The notes: a model not told the origin generated them from the letters alone. Positions 22,196 to 33,610 are shown, numbered from the stretch's first letter. The stretch is DNA of 64,000 bases from Beroe forskalii (GCA_011033025.1 WFMF01000017.1:1010479-1074478); one strand, 5' to 3'. Translations and numbers: made by a program.

Positions 22196-23849
22196 TCGCG
22201 TTCCTGTGGTACCATTTTGCCGATAATTTATGACATGTTTGTAATATACAAGGACCTGATCATATAGTCTGGTGACTTAGTACAAATCCGGTGCAAATTG
22301 CTATACCCTTTAATGACCGGTTGTAGAAGTTAGTTAAGGCCATCCAGAATCACGCTGTACCGTGATCCTTTAGTTTTGGGAAATGGAACATGGTCTGGCG
22401 ACCACGCCCATTTTGAGCGTGGGAAAATTCGAGAATTCGAGAAAGAAAATTATTGAAGGCCATTTATAGCATGATGGGTGTCTAAACCCATGTTTTTGAG
22501 GATGCTGAATCGATTGGGAGGGTTATTTTTGAGTTCTGATCATCCTGTGTGACGTCAGCGACCACGCCCTCTTTTACCGTGGGAATATTCGTGTAATTTT
22601 TGGATTTCATAATAGTAGGTCGTACTATGCCATGTTAGGTGTCTAAACCCATGTTTTCGAGGACGCTGAATCGATTTGGAGGGTTATTTTTGAGTTCTGA
22701 TCATCTTGTGTGACGTCAGCGACCACGCCCAATTTTACCGTGGGAATATTTCCACCTAATGGAGTCAAATCCTTTTTTTTCAGGAACAAATTCTGCACTA
22801 AGCGATTTTATATAGTTTTTGTCCAAAAAATCGATCTAGCAACTTCTTGTCACTTCCTGGGGTGGGAAAGTACCGAAAAATTGATTTTTTAGTAGAGGCG
22901 CAGCCGACTGACATGTGAAAAATCGTAACTTGGCCCAGGAAGGTCGTTAAGACTTCGTTTTGGGCTTAAAAGAAGCGCAATGGCCGTGTTTGTATACAAC
23001 TTGTCAATAAACACATACCCTTAAATTATCAGGACCCGATTTATGGCCGAAAAACGTGATTTTTGGGTGTCTGCGATGCGATACATAACAAGGGCGATGG
23101 CCATGTTTATGCACGTCTTGTTAATAAGCATATGCTCTAAAATGCTTAGGAACAGATTTATGGGCAAAAAACTGATTTTTTTTAACGCCATAACGGAGGC
23201 GAATTTTGGATCAGGAAAGCCCAGAAAAGTCGCAATGGCCATGTTTCTACACGTATTATTAATGAAAATATGCCCAAACAGGCTCCAGAACAATGTAATG
23301 GGCGACAACTTGATCGCTCACGGGCCATGAGACATAGCTGAGGCGATTTTGATATCCCAGCTCCAAAAGCAGATGTAATTTTCATGGGTATTGCCCACAT
23401 ACAGATCAATTGATGGAGACCACCTATGTCCTATAGTGAAAAGTCGATCTGGAGAAGCCGTGGCTATATATAATATTTGAAAGTTTAGATTATTATAACA
23501 TGGCCACTACGTTATTTTTAGTGTCAACGACCATCCTGGGCTGAGATACAAAAATCGCCTCTGCTATGTCTTGAGGTACCCAAAAATTAGTTTTTGCTCT
23601 GGAGCATTTTAGGGCATATATATCTTTAAAATTTCGTATATAAACATGGCCATTGCGCTTCTTTAAGGCAAGTCTCTACGACCCACATGGGTGAGATGTA
23701 AAAATCACCTCAGCTACATCTCTCGAGTGCCCAAAAAATCAGTTTGTTGCCAAAACTCTGTTACTGAGCATTTTAGGGCATATCACTAGAATTTATAGAA
23801 ATTACGTCAAATTACATAATGTAATGTCAGACTTCCCTGCGATGAACCT

Positions 23850-25826
23850 TTAGAAATACATCATATTAATGAAAGGTAGCCCAAAGAGGATACATTAGAG
23901 GTGGCCCATACTGGGAAATGTGCTATGGAAATTCAAATTTAAGCCAGAAAGATTATAGAAAACCCGCGGTAACAGAAGAAAAAAAATATGATGCATAGTT
24001 CGAATCAGACTGGTAGTGTAAATTTTGATAGGGATTGTGTAAATTTTGATAGGCACTCTGAATTGTCTCCTTGTTTTTAGGGAATCTAACTCTGAATCTT
24101 TTCCTGATGTAATTGGAAAATGCTTTGATGTTTCCTAGATGAGAAAAGGTGCGGCAGATCTTGGGGGTTCCGGCCATTATCATGAATTTGATGTAGTCCT
24201 CCAATTGAAGCCTAATATGGTGATATTTTGGGCAAGTTGCAAGGATATCGTCACCTTAACATAGAAAGGGCCTACGTGAAAAAATCAAGTTTTGAGAAAA
24301 ACGTGTTTTTCTCGCAATGTAATTGTATGTAAATTCGAATCTTTGAAAATTCATAACTTCTCACAGGAATATTTTTTGATGAAATGAAAACCAGGAAAAA
24401 TCTTTTAAATAAAGCAAAAATATTAAAAAAGGCCTATGTGAACTTAGGCCCTTTCTATGTTGAGGTGACGATATGCAGTTCGACTTCTATAATTGGATCG
24501 TACATGGGGAGATCATGTGCGAGGTCTTCTGCTTCAACATCACAGCAAACTTTGCAACTTTTCCGCCAATTAGAGTTGTTTTTGCTGGACTCATAGTTTG
24601 GTGAGCTCTTGCTTGGCAAGTATCTACCAGTTTTGCTTTTGAGCTGCTGGTAGCTTCCTCTGAGTTTTGTTATATTTTTGCTATTGTTATGGCTCAGGAT
24701 ATCTAAGAAGGGTTCATAGCCCATGTCACTCTTGACACTATGGTAAAAAGAGAGTTTAGGGTTAAGTTTCAAGGATATTTTACAGAGTTCTCGAAATGAA
24801 TCTTCCAATCTGCCAAGTATTCTTGCAGCGTTTGCCATTGGTAATCCTCGTCGCCACTTTTATATTTTGTTGCTTACTTATGACAGAGGTGATTCAACTG
24901 TTGAATAAGAAGACGTAGAATAACACACAAGTATAGTGGATCCAAGGTAATCTTTAAATATAAATATGATCAACAATCTTGAACATCAAATCCATAGGTC
25001 ATAGATGTCATATAAAAGCTAAGGGGCATTGGTTAATCTATTGAAGAGATTATAAATATCAGATTAACAAATAATAAATATCAATATGATATAACAGTTA
25101 CTTTGGCCATGCCTGGGTGGATGTGGTCCTGATGTAGTGTGCTTTTTCATACCAAGGCAAGGAAAGATCAGCTTGTTCTCTAAATGCATGAACTGCCACT
25201 TGCGAGGGGGTAAAGTGCTTAGACCATGGATGTTCCTACTTTCTAGCCTCTGGAGGTAGTCAAGAGCCTGTTTGATTGTCTGGATGGGATTGGGAGCCCT
25301 GCTTGTGTCTCCCCAGCAAACTATGTGGACAGCCTTATTTGACAGCCTAATGGTCCATTTGAGGAACTTAAGGTGAATTTGTTCGGCTTGATCTGTTGCT
25401 ATTTTGGTCATTGATGCTCTTGGATCCTTTTGCAATGAGTTGGTGGTCAAAAACTTAACAAAGTCGCTTTCGTAAAACCACACTGGGCAACAGTATGTGA
25501 ATACCCACTGGTGCAATAAATGAGTCAAAAAGTCTGAAGAGAGACTTCGTCTCAAGGCTCCAGATGTCAATACTTCGCTTGAGTGCAAAGTAGGCTTGCA
25601 GACCCTTGAGCCGAAGTTCGTTCGGGCTTGTTGCATGCTACCGCTCAGGTTGAAAGTGATGCCCAGTTAGCAATAACGTCTGGCTGATATGATGTAATCC
25701 TGTCCATATTTCAGTCCAATGCTAGCTTTCAGTTTTCTTCCTGTTTTGATAAACACCAAAACTGTAGTTTTTTCCAGATTAACTGTTAAGCCCCATTCAT
25801 TACAATACCTGCAGACCTCCGTGTTT
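23850..25826 (-). pseudogene. LINE-F ORF2 C-terminal half (RT thumb and tail), decayed
   Basis: Reading the minus strand, the fragment starts EVCRYCNEWGLTVNLEKTTV, the segment after the RT catalytic box in many invertebrate LINEs. It continues through AEQIHLKFLKWTIRLSNKA (25310-25400) and NPKLSFYHSVKSDMGYEPFL (24700-24770), then SKTGRYLPSK. It ends with a Cys/His tail where CKVCC, EAEDLAHDL, HILATCPKYHHIRLQLEDYI and LGNIKAFSNYIRKRFRVRF follow in order. The tail becomes continuous only when the MITE at 24248-24471 is removed. The 5' truncation at 25826 abuts foldback sequence. The 3' end, near 23850, is not sharply defined. Multiple frameshifts are present. Confidence 0.7.
24248..24471. mobile_element. 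224-bp MITE inside LINE-F
   Basis: The terminal inverted repeats are TCGTCACCTTAACATAGAAA and GGGCCTA at the left, with the inverse TAGGCCCTTTCTATGTTGAG and GTGACGA at the right (one mismatch). TA at 24246-24247 and 24472-24473 fits a TA target duplication, as in Tc1/mariner-type elements; ATAT is an equally possible reading. Taking the MITE out rejoins the LINE codons as ELHILATCPKYHH. Confidence 0.8.
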
Positions 25827-26862
25827 ATTGCAAGAGGTACAAAACATGGCCATTGCACTTCTTTTGCGACCAAAATCAAGTCTCTACGATCTTCCTGCGC
25901 CTAGATAGGAAAATCGCCCTTGCTATGTATCGCATTGTGGATGCCCAAAAATCACTTTTTTGGCCATAAATCGGTTCCTGATCATTTTAGGGCATGTGTT
26001 TATTGACAAGTTGTATATGAACATGGCCATTGCGCTTCTTTTAAGCCCAAAACGAAGTCTCCACGACCTTCCTGGGCCAAGTTACGATTTTTCACATGTC
26101 AGTCGGCTGCGCCTCTATTAAAAATCAATTTTTCAGCACTTTCCCACCCTGGGAAGTGACAAGAAGTTGCTAGATCGATTTTTTGGACAAAAACTATATA
26201 AAATCGCTTGGTGCAGAATTTGTTCCTGAAAAAAATTAGGATTTGACTCCATTAGGTGGAAATATTCCAACGGTAAAATTGGGCGTGGTCACTGACGTCA
26301 CACAGGATGATCAGAACTCAAAAATAACCCTCCCAATCGATTCAGCGTCCTCGAAAACATGGGTTTAGACACCTAACATGGCATAGTACGACCTACTATT
26401 ATGAAATCCAAAAATTACACGAATATTCCCACGGTAAAAGAGGGCGTGGTCGCTGACGTCACACAGGATGATCAGAACTCAAAAATAACCCTCCCAATCG
26501 ATTCAGCGTCCTCAAAAACATGGGTTTAGACACCCATCATGCTATAAATGGCCTTCAATAATTTTCTTTCTCGAATTCTCGAATTTTCCCACGCTCAAAA
26601 TGGGCGTGGTCGCCAGACCATGTTCCATTTCCCAAAACTAAAGGATCACGGTACAGCGTGATTCTGGATGGCCTAAACTAAGTTCTACAACCGGTCATTA
26701 AAGGGTATAGCAATTTGCACGTTCCTTCTAAATTTTGAATTAAGTAACTAGACTAATAATCCCGTAGATATTTTTTCCTTCATAAGTTTTGAGACCTGAT
26801 ATCATTAATATGACTCAATTGAAGTATTTTTGACTTGGGTAGACTTTCTGAATCATGGACCA

Positions 26863-27295
26863 TCTTTAATTATAATTTGGTAAGTGTGTATGGATTTTGT
26901 GTCGGCGTGTGTGTGGATTATTGTGTCGGCATCATAGATTAGAATGGGAAAACCGTGTGTATGGACACTGTGTCGGCGTGTGTGTGGATTTTGTGTCGGC
27001 GTGTGTATGGACCATTGTGTCGGCATCATAGATTAGAATGGAAAAACCGTGTGTATGGGCACTGTGTCGATGTGTGTATGGGTTTGTGTCGGCATGCACG
27101 TGCAGAGTGCAGAAAGTGCTTGCGTAGCTATGGTTACAAGTATAGTGTGTAAATTTCATTTCTTGCGTTGTTGGTTTTGTTACGCTACTCCACTCAACAA
27201 CTTTGGTTCTGATCCGAATTTTTCGATGCGGTAAAAAAGTTTTTCATTAATTTGCGAGTGTGATGGTGCGTAGCAGCGCCGAACGGGCCTGCTAG
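26863..27295 (+). mobile_element. Non-autonomous Helitron, 433 bp, with a perfect empty site
   Basis: The element begins TCTTTAATTATAATTTGG and ends GAACGGGCCTGCTAG. It is inserted between A (26862) and T (27296) with no target duplication. The other arm of Foldback D has the uninterrupted sequence, read on the minus strand CATGGACCA|TTTTGCATAA at 30460-30477. The subterminal GCAGCGCCGAACGGGCCTGC is an imperfect version of the 3' hairpin seen at 9535. The interior has GT-rich repeats of GTGTATGGACTGTGTCGGC type (26890-27095). TC...CTAG with A|T insertion is the canonical Helitron signature. Confidence 0.85.
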
Positions 27296-28060
27296 TTTTG
27301 CATAATTATGCGCATAATTATGCGGGCCAATATGAGAAATCCGTTTTGCCCCAGAAGCATCTACAGACCCCCATATGTAGTTCAAAATGACTGCAATGGC
27401 CAACTTAGTGGGTACGGAAGCCATTTTCAGAGCGATATCTCGAAAGCATAGCTCAGAAAACGCGAAAAACTGATTTGCAACTTATCGCTTTGTCTCAAAT
27501 CTGCATATTTTCACCTTATAGTTAGGGACAGTTACAGTAGGAGAAACTGGGAAAAATTTTTACCGAACGATTTCTTCATATAAGTACTTCTATGGGTCCC
27601 TAGTATCACCAAAAAATTTCCGAACCAAATCCTTGGGCAAAAAAGTTATGGCCATAGTTGGGTATGTGGAATTGGGCCTATCGCAAACTTGAAAAAGCTC
27701 TAACATTGGTTCCTTTTGGAGTTGAGAGCAACCCAACCACCTTAAAATGACCGCAATGGGCATATTATGTCAGGCGGATGATGGTTCTGAGGCCCTCAGG
27801 GCTTGCGTTTTTGAGTTATGGCCCAAAAACCGAATTTTAGTCACCCATGATTCAATAATTGAAAGCTGTAACTTTGGTCCCTTTTTTATCTGAAAGCAAA
27901 TTAACCACTGCAAATGAACCACAATCAGCTCATTATAGGGGTTTGATAATGTTTTGAAGGGCTGCAAACTTTTAGTTTTTCAGTTACGGCCAAAAAATGG
28001 AATTTTTACCAATCACAAGATCCTATTACGACCTTACTGAAATGATCTCCATCATGGCAG

Positions 28061-29304
28061 AAGCGTCACAGAACTAGAAGTTACACAGCCCCACCACATA
28101 TAATCATTCCTTTGCCTCCTTCAAAAGGCAGATCTGACCCAAATTACCCCTGAAGATATATCTAGTTCCTTCCACCCCTCTCCCCAAACAAAAGATACTG
28201 AACCAGCACTACATTGATGTCAGCTTCTCACCAGGACAACAGACTAGTCAGACAACACCTCCCTCCACGTCTCCACCCACACACCCAACACCAGATCTAC
28301 GAGATCAGCTACCTCGATTGTTGTACCAAGTACAATGGACAGGCAAACCACTTCAGGATTAAATTCAAGAGCTGGGGAGATGATACAGACTCAGTGACGT
28401 TGGTGACGACACGAGCAGAGAGTGGAATTTGTTCCTGCCCCCCATTCCATGTAATGACTGGAGTAGTGGTCACAACGGATTTCCTGGAGCATCATCTCCA
28501 GACTTCTCCCCTATAGATCTTACCTTGACCTGACAGAACAAGTAAAGCTACCATCTCAGCTAAGAAGTCTTCCTTGAACAGAACAGACACAAGATAGTGA
28601 TACTCACTTACTTCGTGTAGTTCACTCCAGAACCCCATCCTCCCTAGGATCTCCTTATATTATAGGCACCTTCAAGATATTTTGATCTGACAGGTCAAGG
28701 TGGCACCTGGAGGGGAGAGATTTGAGGATATGGATGCTGCTCCAGCCAGTTTGCAATCGATACATACATGGAGTGGAGGGCAGGAGCATATTTCACTCTA
28801 TCTGTCATATCCACAGAGATTCTTTGTCTGTAATCTGTATCATCCTTTGTGCTCACTCTTTAATTCTATCCAGAAGGGGGCGGTAGGTCTGTCCCCTACT
28901 CAATTGTACTTAGCAGGGCAGTATAGTGATAGCTGATCTCGTAGATTTGGTGTTGGGTGATAGGGTGTAAGAAGGGTTTGACTTCTTGAGTTCTGCCTCG
29001 GTGAGAATCTCACATTGATGTGTTGGTGCAGTATCTTTTTTCTAGGTATGGGCTATGGAGGGAGGGGTGGAAGGGAAGATATGTCTTGACTTGAGGGATA
29101 GTTTGGTTCTGATCAGCCTGTTGATGAGACAACAGATTGGTACATTGAACTTGCGTGAAACTTCTGAATCTGCCATGATGGTGTTGTGAAAGAGAACGAT
29201 TCTGTTCTGGAGGAGAGCCTACCTACTGTCTGTTCCAGTTTGCGAGAAGTTGCTTGTCTACAACCTACATGCTGAGGGGAGCAGAGGTTTCGGGTTTATT
29301 TTTT
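28061..29304. other. Core of Foldback D, no gene recognised
   Basis: Probably further Penelope-like sequence, since HPxTQHQIYEISY is encoded both at 28270-28312 (plus) and 28925-28965 (minus), giving an inverted duplication. The ORFs at 28214-28516 and 28700-28936 lack other support. Confidence 0.35.
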
Positions 29305-29650
29305 TTAGGATCTGATGACAGTGTCTTTTTTGGGAGATGTAGTACAGGAGTACAGGAATAGTAGTGGGTGCCAGGCATAGTTGTTGGTGTGTGTGAGCTT
29401 CCCAATTGAGGTTGACTTGTTCAGTTGGAAGAGGATATCAAGGAAGGGGATGGTTCTATCAGGGGGGATGTTTAAGGTATGGTCGCTGGTCAGGGAGTTG
29501 ATGAAGAAAGGAGTTTGCATGGTTTATGTGTATTTAAAAGTGTCATGCCATCATCAAAGAAGTGCCAAATGGTTTAAGGAGGGCCTGGGGAGGTGGAGAA
29601 GGCTCGACTCTGCAACTCTGATAGATTTGCTAGCTGTATCAAGATCAATT
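29305..29650 (-). pseudogene. Penelope-like element reverse transcriptase fragment
   Basis: On the minus strand the segment reads WHFFDDGMTLLNTHKPCKLL, a decayed form of the YVDD-containing block, and then DHTLNIPPDRTIPFLDILFQ. KLTHTNNYAWHPLLF follows, and PKKDTVIRS. The IPFLD, KPTHTN-Y and VIRS landmarks are those of Penelope-like RTs after the catalytic box. No GIY-YIG endonuclease was found downstream. Identification rests on motif order and is moderate. Confidence 0.5.
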
Positions 29651-30719
29651 ATGTGAAACCCAGGTATAACAGTTTATTTAATGGCAGTGGCACCATGATC
29701 ACCTTGCAAAATAGGGGGTTGGCATCATTTCAGGGACAATCCGTTACAACTTGTGATTCACTACCTAGTGACTCATTAGCTAGTGAATTACTACCTTGTG
29801 AGTGACTTACATTGCATATGGACCGATATTTTGTGGAAAATAATCTATTTCTACTCTTACAGTATCATAAATGGAAATATTGACCAATTGATGGGATTCT
29901 ATATGGGCATGCTATTGTCTTTTGTCTAAAATGTGTTGGTTTTCTCGAAATTGGTTCGATGTAATTTCCAGAGAAAGAGTCCAACCCCAATCCCTCATTG
30001 AAAAATCATCAAGCAGGTGATAGAAAATCGGTTTTTGGGCCATAACTCAAAAACGGAAGCCCTGAGGGCTTTAGAACCATCATCCGCCTGACATAATATG
30101 CCCATTGTGGTCATTTTAAGGTGGTTGCCCAAGGATTTGGTTCGGAAATTTTTTGGTGATACTAGGGACCCATAGAAGTACTTATATGAAGAAATCGTTC
30201 GGTAAAAATTTTTCCCAGTTTCTCCTACTGTAACTGTCCCTAACTATAAGGTGAAAATATGCAGATTTGAGACAAAGCGATAAGTTGCAAATCAGTTTTT
30301 CGCGTTTTCTGGGCTATGCTTTCGAGATATCGCTCTGAAAATGGCTTCTGTACCCACTAAGTTGGCCATTGCGGTCATTTTGAACTACATATGGGGGTCT
30401 GTAGATGCTTCTGGGGCAAAACGGATTTCTCATATTGGCCCGCATAATTATGCGCATAATTATGCAAAATGGTCCATGATTCAGAAAGTTTACCCAAGTC
30501 AAAAATACTTCAATTGAGTCATATTAATGATAGGTCTCAAAACTTATGGAGGAAAAAATATCTACGGGATTATGATCAGGCCGATAATTTATGACGCTTT
30601 AGATAGTGGAGTTAGGTTTTAAGATACTCTCTTTATTAAACTTTGAATTCTAGAGAACTATAAAGCGTATTATTAGTATTTAACATTTATTTATTTATTT
30701 TATATTAATTTGATTGTTA

Positions 30720-30790
30720 AGGAGCCCGGACTTCTGTGTAAAAGGTTGCTTAAAAGGAGTGCTTTATACTTTTATAATTGTCAAAATTAA
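30720..30790 (+). repeat. LINE 3'-tail fragment
   Basis: GACTTCTGTGTAAAAGGTTG and CTTAAAAGGAGTGCTTTATA match the last 60 bp of the CR1 copy at 47699-47760, with diverged stem-loop arms. The fragment has no coding part attached. Confidence 0.6.
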
Positions 30791-30795
30791 TTGTG

Positions 30796-31215
30796 AACTT
30801 GAAGTGTGAACTGTGTAACTAAGTCATCCCGAAAAATCAATTGAATTGTGAAATGTGGATCTTGACCAGTACGCTGACATGCCCAGAATGTTTATCAGCT
30901 AACACTAACTGTCAGAACCGTGATTGCGCCAAGACTAATGATTACACGCATGGATTGAATGTGCACACAAAGTACTAGCAGGCAGATCACGTAACAGGTC
31001 ACATTATCCTATATCCTTTTGATCAGCTCACCGGAATGTACAGTACAGTGAAGCCAAGTGCCCAAAAAACTTTGAAAAAGGGCACATCCTAATGTAACAT
31101 ATCATTTCAAATACCGTATATCAAGTATCAACAACCATTTTTTAAGTTTTTATGGATATAAAGCACACACTATTCTCTTCTCTAGACCAAAACACATGAC
31201 GTCAGCTTTACTCAC
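30796..31215. other. Presumed intron of LITAF-like gene, with dispersed repeat copy 2
   Basis: 31014-31090 is an inverted copy of 18730-18812. The rest is unrecognised. Confidence 0.4.
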
Positions 31216-31305
31216 AGGTGCAGCAGGTGGTGGGTAAACAACAGTGGGAGCTCCAGGGGGTGGAGGTCCGACCAGCTCACCATATGGAGGAGGTGGGGCA
31301 GCCAT
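31216..31305 (-). CDS. LITAF-like gene, first coding exon (proline-rich N-terminus)
   Basis: On the minus strand ATG at 31305-31303 opens MAAPPPPYGELVGPPPPGAP and TVVYPPPAAP, 30 codons. A strong 5' splice site (CCT|GTGAGT) follows, in phase 0. A short Pro/Tyr-rich leader with PPxY (PPPY, WW-domain ligand type) before the zinc domain is typical of LITAF/SIMPLE and CDIP1-type proteins, which recruit NEDD4-family ligases and ESCRT factors. The next exon in the same phase is the GVVVVQNIHF exon at 18712, about 12.5 kb away across foldbacks C and D and other repeats. A start upstream or an untranslated first exon cannot be excluded. This is one of only two host-gene candidates in the window. Confidence 0.55.
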
Positions 31306-31638
31306 ATCTTACTATGTGGTATAGTATTATAAATTTAAAAACAATAATTAAATAAATACTAATTAGCTGAGAAAGCCCCAGCTGTTCATAACATTCCCTG
31401 GCATTAAAAAATAAATGAAAAGGTCATATTCAATTGAACATATGAACAAGAAAAAACGCTATCCTAATTGGTGAATTATGTGAAAAACTGGCTGTGTTAA
31501 CAGCCCACATTATGAAAAGAAAAAACAACATGCATGAACTTCGTAAAATAACAGCTGGCACCATAAAACTTAAAAGTTCAAAAGATTTTCATAATTCCAT
31601 AATGACCAATGATAATTGTTGGGTAGATCCGAGATCAG
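31306..31638. other. Upstream of LITAF-like exon 1
   Basis: AT-rich, with no clear promoter motif. Contains TATAATACTATACC just before the ATG on the minus strand. Confidence 0.3.
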
Positions 31639-33610
31639 CTAATACTCTGCTTTTGGTATGAGATTGAGGTCTAGTGTCTCCATTTCTGCTGCTATGGCTC
31701 TTGACTTACCCCTGTAACCTCGAAGAGAAATGACACATGTCTTAAGAAGGTCAAATCTTAAGTGGCGTCTCACGAAGGCAACACTATCACTGTATGATTG
31801 TCCTGATTTATTACTGAGTTTCACAGCCAGGTGCTTCAGAAAGCTTGCTGCTTCGTTGCCCATCCCACCAGTTGTGCTAAAAACTAGTGGTGTAAATGTA
31901 GCCTTTTCAATCTGTATCACTCTATCATTGTATTTGTTCTTCTTCTCAGTTTCATGTCTCCTAGGGTAGAGCGGGGTAACTTTGAACGATTTTTCAGTTT
32001 TTCTAACTGCCCTCTGAAAATAGAACACATGCCAAAAAGTTCGTGTGTTCTTATAACCACAGGGGCCCTGGCTAATAAACCTGGTATGTGAGATGTCAGT
32101 TTGTACTAACAGAGCCGTGATCACGTGATCAAATTTGTAAAAGTTGTTCAAAGTTACCCGGCCCTGGGGTAACTTTGAACACCTAATTAAACCAATTAGA
32201 AGCCTCCTGGATATAGATTTTTATGTTTTGGACAAATTCTGGGTCAATGAAAGTTCATTACCACATAATTCATGTCATCAATTCAGATGGTGAAACCATG
32301 GCCACGCCCATTCAAAAGTGTTGTTCAAAGTTACCCCAAAAAATTTTTTGTGCTTTTTTTGCTTCGAATTATGCTAAATTGGATTTAAAACATGCTAATG
32401 ATGTTTATATGCCATTCTTACAAAACATCCTTGGGCAATGAGATTTGACCACTTTTTGGGAAGTGTTCAAAGTTACCACCGCTAATATTTTTCCAGATAC
32501 AATTTTGCATGAGGTCCTCTAGATTATGATTTGGCTAGCCAAGGCCAACTTTCAACATGTATCTACTGAATTATTACAAAAATAAAGCCCCATCATTGAT
32601 GCCCCCGGACAAATTTGAGGTGGATCAAGGCCTTTTAAAATCAAATCCATAAAAGCATAAGAGGAAATTGCCTGCATGAAAATATCTAAAATAAAATCAA
32701 ACAAAGTCTCAAATTTAAACAAAAACACATTACTGATGCAAGATATAATCTGACAAAAGTGTACGTATAATTGATTATGAAAGTAGGCTTAATATTACCA
32801 AATCTGAACTTATAGCTGAAAAAAATCGATTTGAAGGACTTTTTCCATGAAATTGCTCAGAACAAGCAATAATGAAACCAAATGACTTCTATGGGTGGCA
32901 GAATTGCCCCCTTCAATCTGAGGTAATTAATTGTTGAATGCTGGAAATAAGGACTGATATCCAAATGGAATTGATTTATTTGCATTCAAAGTTCTTCCCA
33001 GGAAAATTCAAAGTTACCATTAAGCTGTTCAAATCTGCTTGGTGTCATCAACATTGTTCAAAGTTACCCCTCTCTTACCTTATCAAATGGAATTTGTCAG
33101 TGAATGTTAGGGTAGCGAGATTGGAGCTTGGGGTGTAGTTACCATTTACAAATGTTTGTTATCTGACCACCATCCAATGGCAAAGAAGCTTTCTAGTACT
33201 CACATTCAGCCTAGCCTCATCACTAACATCTGTTCCTCTTGCAGCTGCTCAGTGGTTCTGTATTAGGCTTGGTTCCCATACTGTATCTTTGCATCGTTGT
33301 TCATGCTCCATATACAAACCCTTTCATATGCCAGCTGTGGTTCAGATGATGCTATCTCTGTTAGCCCAGTAACATCTTTGGTCCATTCCTTTATCTCATT
33401 TTTCACAAATTCTGCTTTCCCATTTTCTGATCCAATATAAGATCCAAGGTTCCTATGACCTTCTTGTGTGACATTTATGTCTGGGAATAGTTCTGTGGCT
33501 ACACTGTAGAACTCTGGCTTCACAATTAACCTTAATAGGTTAGGTACCTTTTGCAAGCATTTTATTATTTGGACCTTGCATGTTCTTAGTCTGTACTCTG
33601 TGTGTGACAT
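31639..33610 (-). pseudogene. RT-associated C-terminal module of an invertebrate retroelement, split by insert 2
   Basis: Two minus-strand pieces belong to one protein type that I know from many marine invertebrates as the part following a reverse transcriptase. The first (33610-33116) reads RLIVKPEFYSVATELF, EGHRNLGSYIGSENGKAEFV and then DVSDEARLNVSTRK. The second (31961-31639) reads PRRHETEKKNKYNDRVIQIE, TFTPLVFSTTGGMGNEAA and FVRRHLRFDLLKTCVISLRG. Removing the insert and one 8-bp repeat joins them as SRYPRRHETEKK in frame. The catalytic RT part is absent. Several frameshifts and stops occur between 33263 and 33116. The exact superfamily is uncertain. Confidence 0.65.
31970..33107. mobile_element. 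Insert 2: motif-array element (GGGGTAACTTTGAAC repeats)
   Basis: 1138 bp of non-coding DNA is flanked by TAGGGTAG at 31962-31969 and 33108-33115, and lies in the middle of an RT-type reading frame. It holds seven copies of GGGGTAACTTTGAAC in both orientations (31973, 32148, 32165, 32322, 32463, 33008, 33053). The left end, counting the repeat, reads TAGGGTAGAGCGGGGTAAC, closely matching the minus-strand start of insert 1. The 8-bp flank could be a hAT-like target duplication, or part of the element end with a shorter duplication. There is no transposase. Confidence 0.65.

Larger units (their letters stand above)
22282..26720. mobile_element. Foldback C: inverted-repeat element with nested LINE
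   Basis: The ends are GTGCAAATTGCTATACCCTT at 22282 and its inverse GGGTATAGCAATTTGCAC at 26703-26720. The arms match in inverse through 22282-23110 and about 25830-26720, with a deletion of about 75 bp in the left arm near 23105. Segments of about 120-180 bp around ATGGCCATTGCGCTTCTTTT are repeated within and between arms (23040-23320, 23590-23780). The space between the arms holds a decayed LINE (about 23850-25826). There is no transposase ORF. Confidence 0.7.
26757..30577. mobile_element. Foldback D: inverted-repeat element with nested Helitron and PLE fragment
   Basis: The ends are ATAATCCCGTAGATATTTTT at 26757 and the inverse AATATCTACGGGATTAT at 30557-30575. Arms match as 26757-28060 (minus the Helitron) and about 30000-30577. 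They share the unusual double CATAATTATGCGCATAATTA and repeated gene-free segments such as GGCCATAACTCAAAAACGG. The middle (28060-30000) has a smaller inverted pair, CACCCAACACCAGATCTACG at 28276 and its counterpart at 28935. It begins only 37 bp after Foldback C ends. Confidence 0.7.

Noticed and set aside
28214..28516. 100-codon ORF as a host gene
   Set aside because: Overlaps an inverted duplication in the foldback core and has no recognisable domain or splice context.
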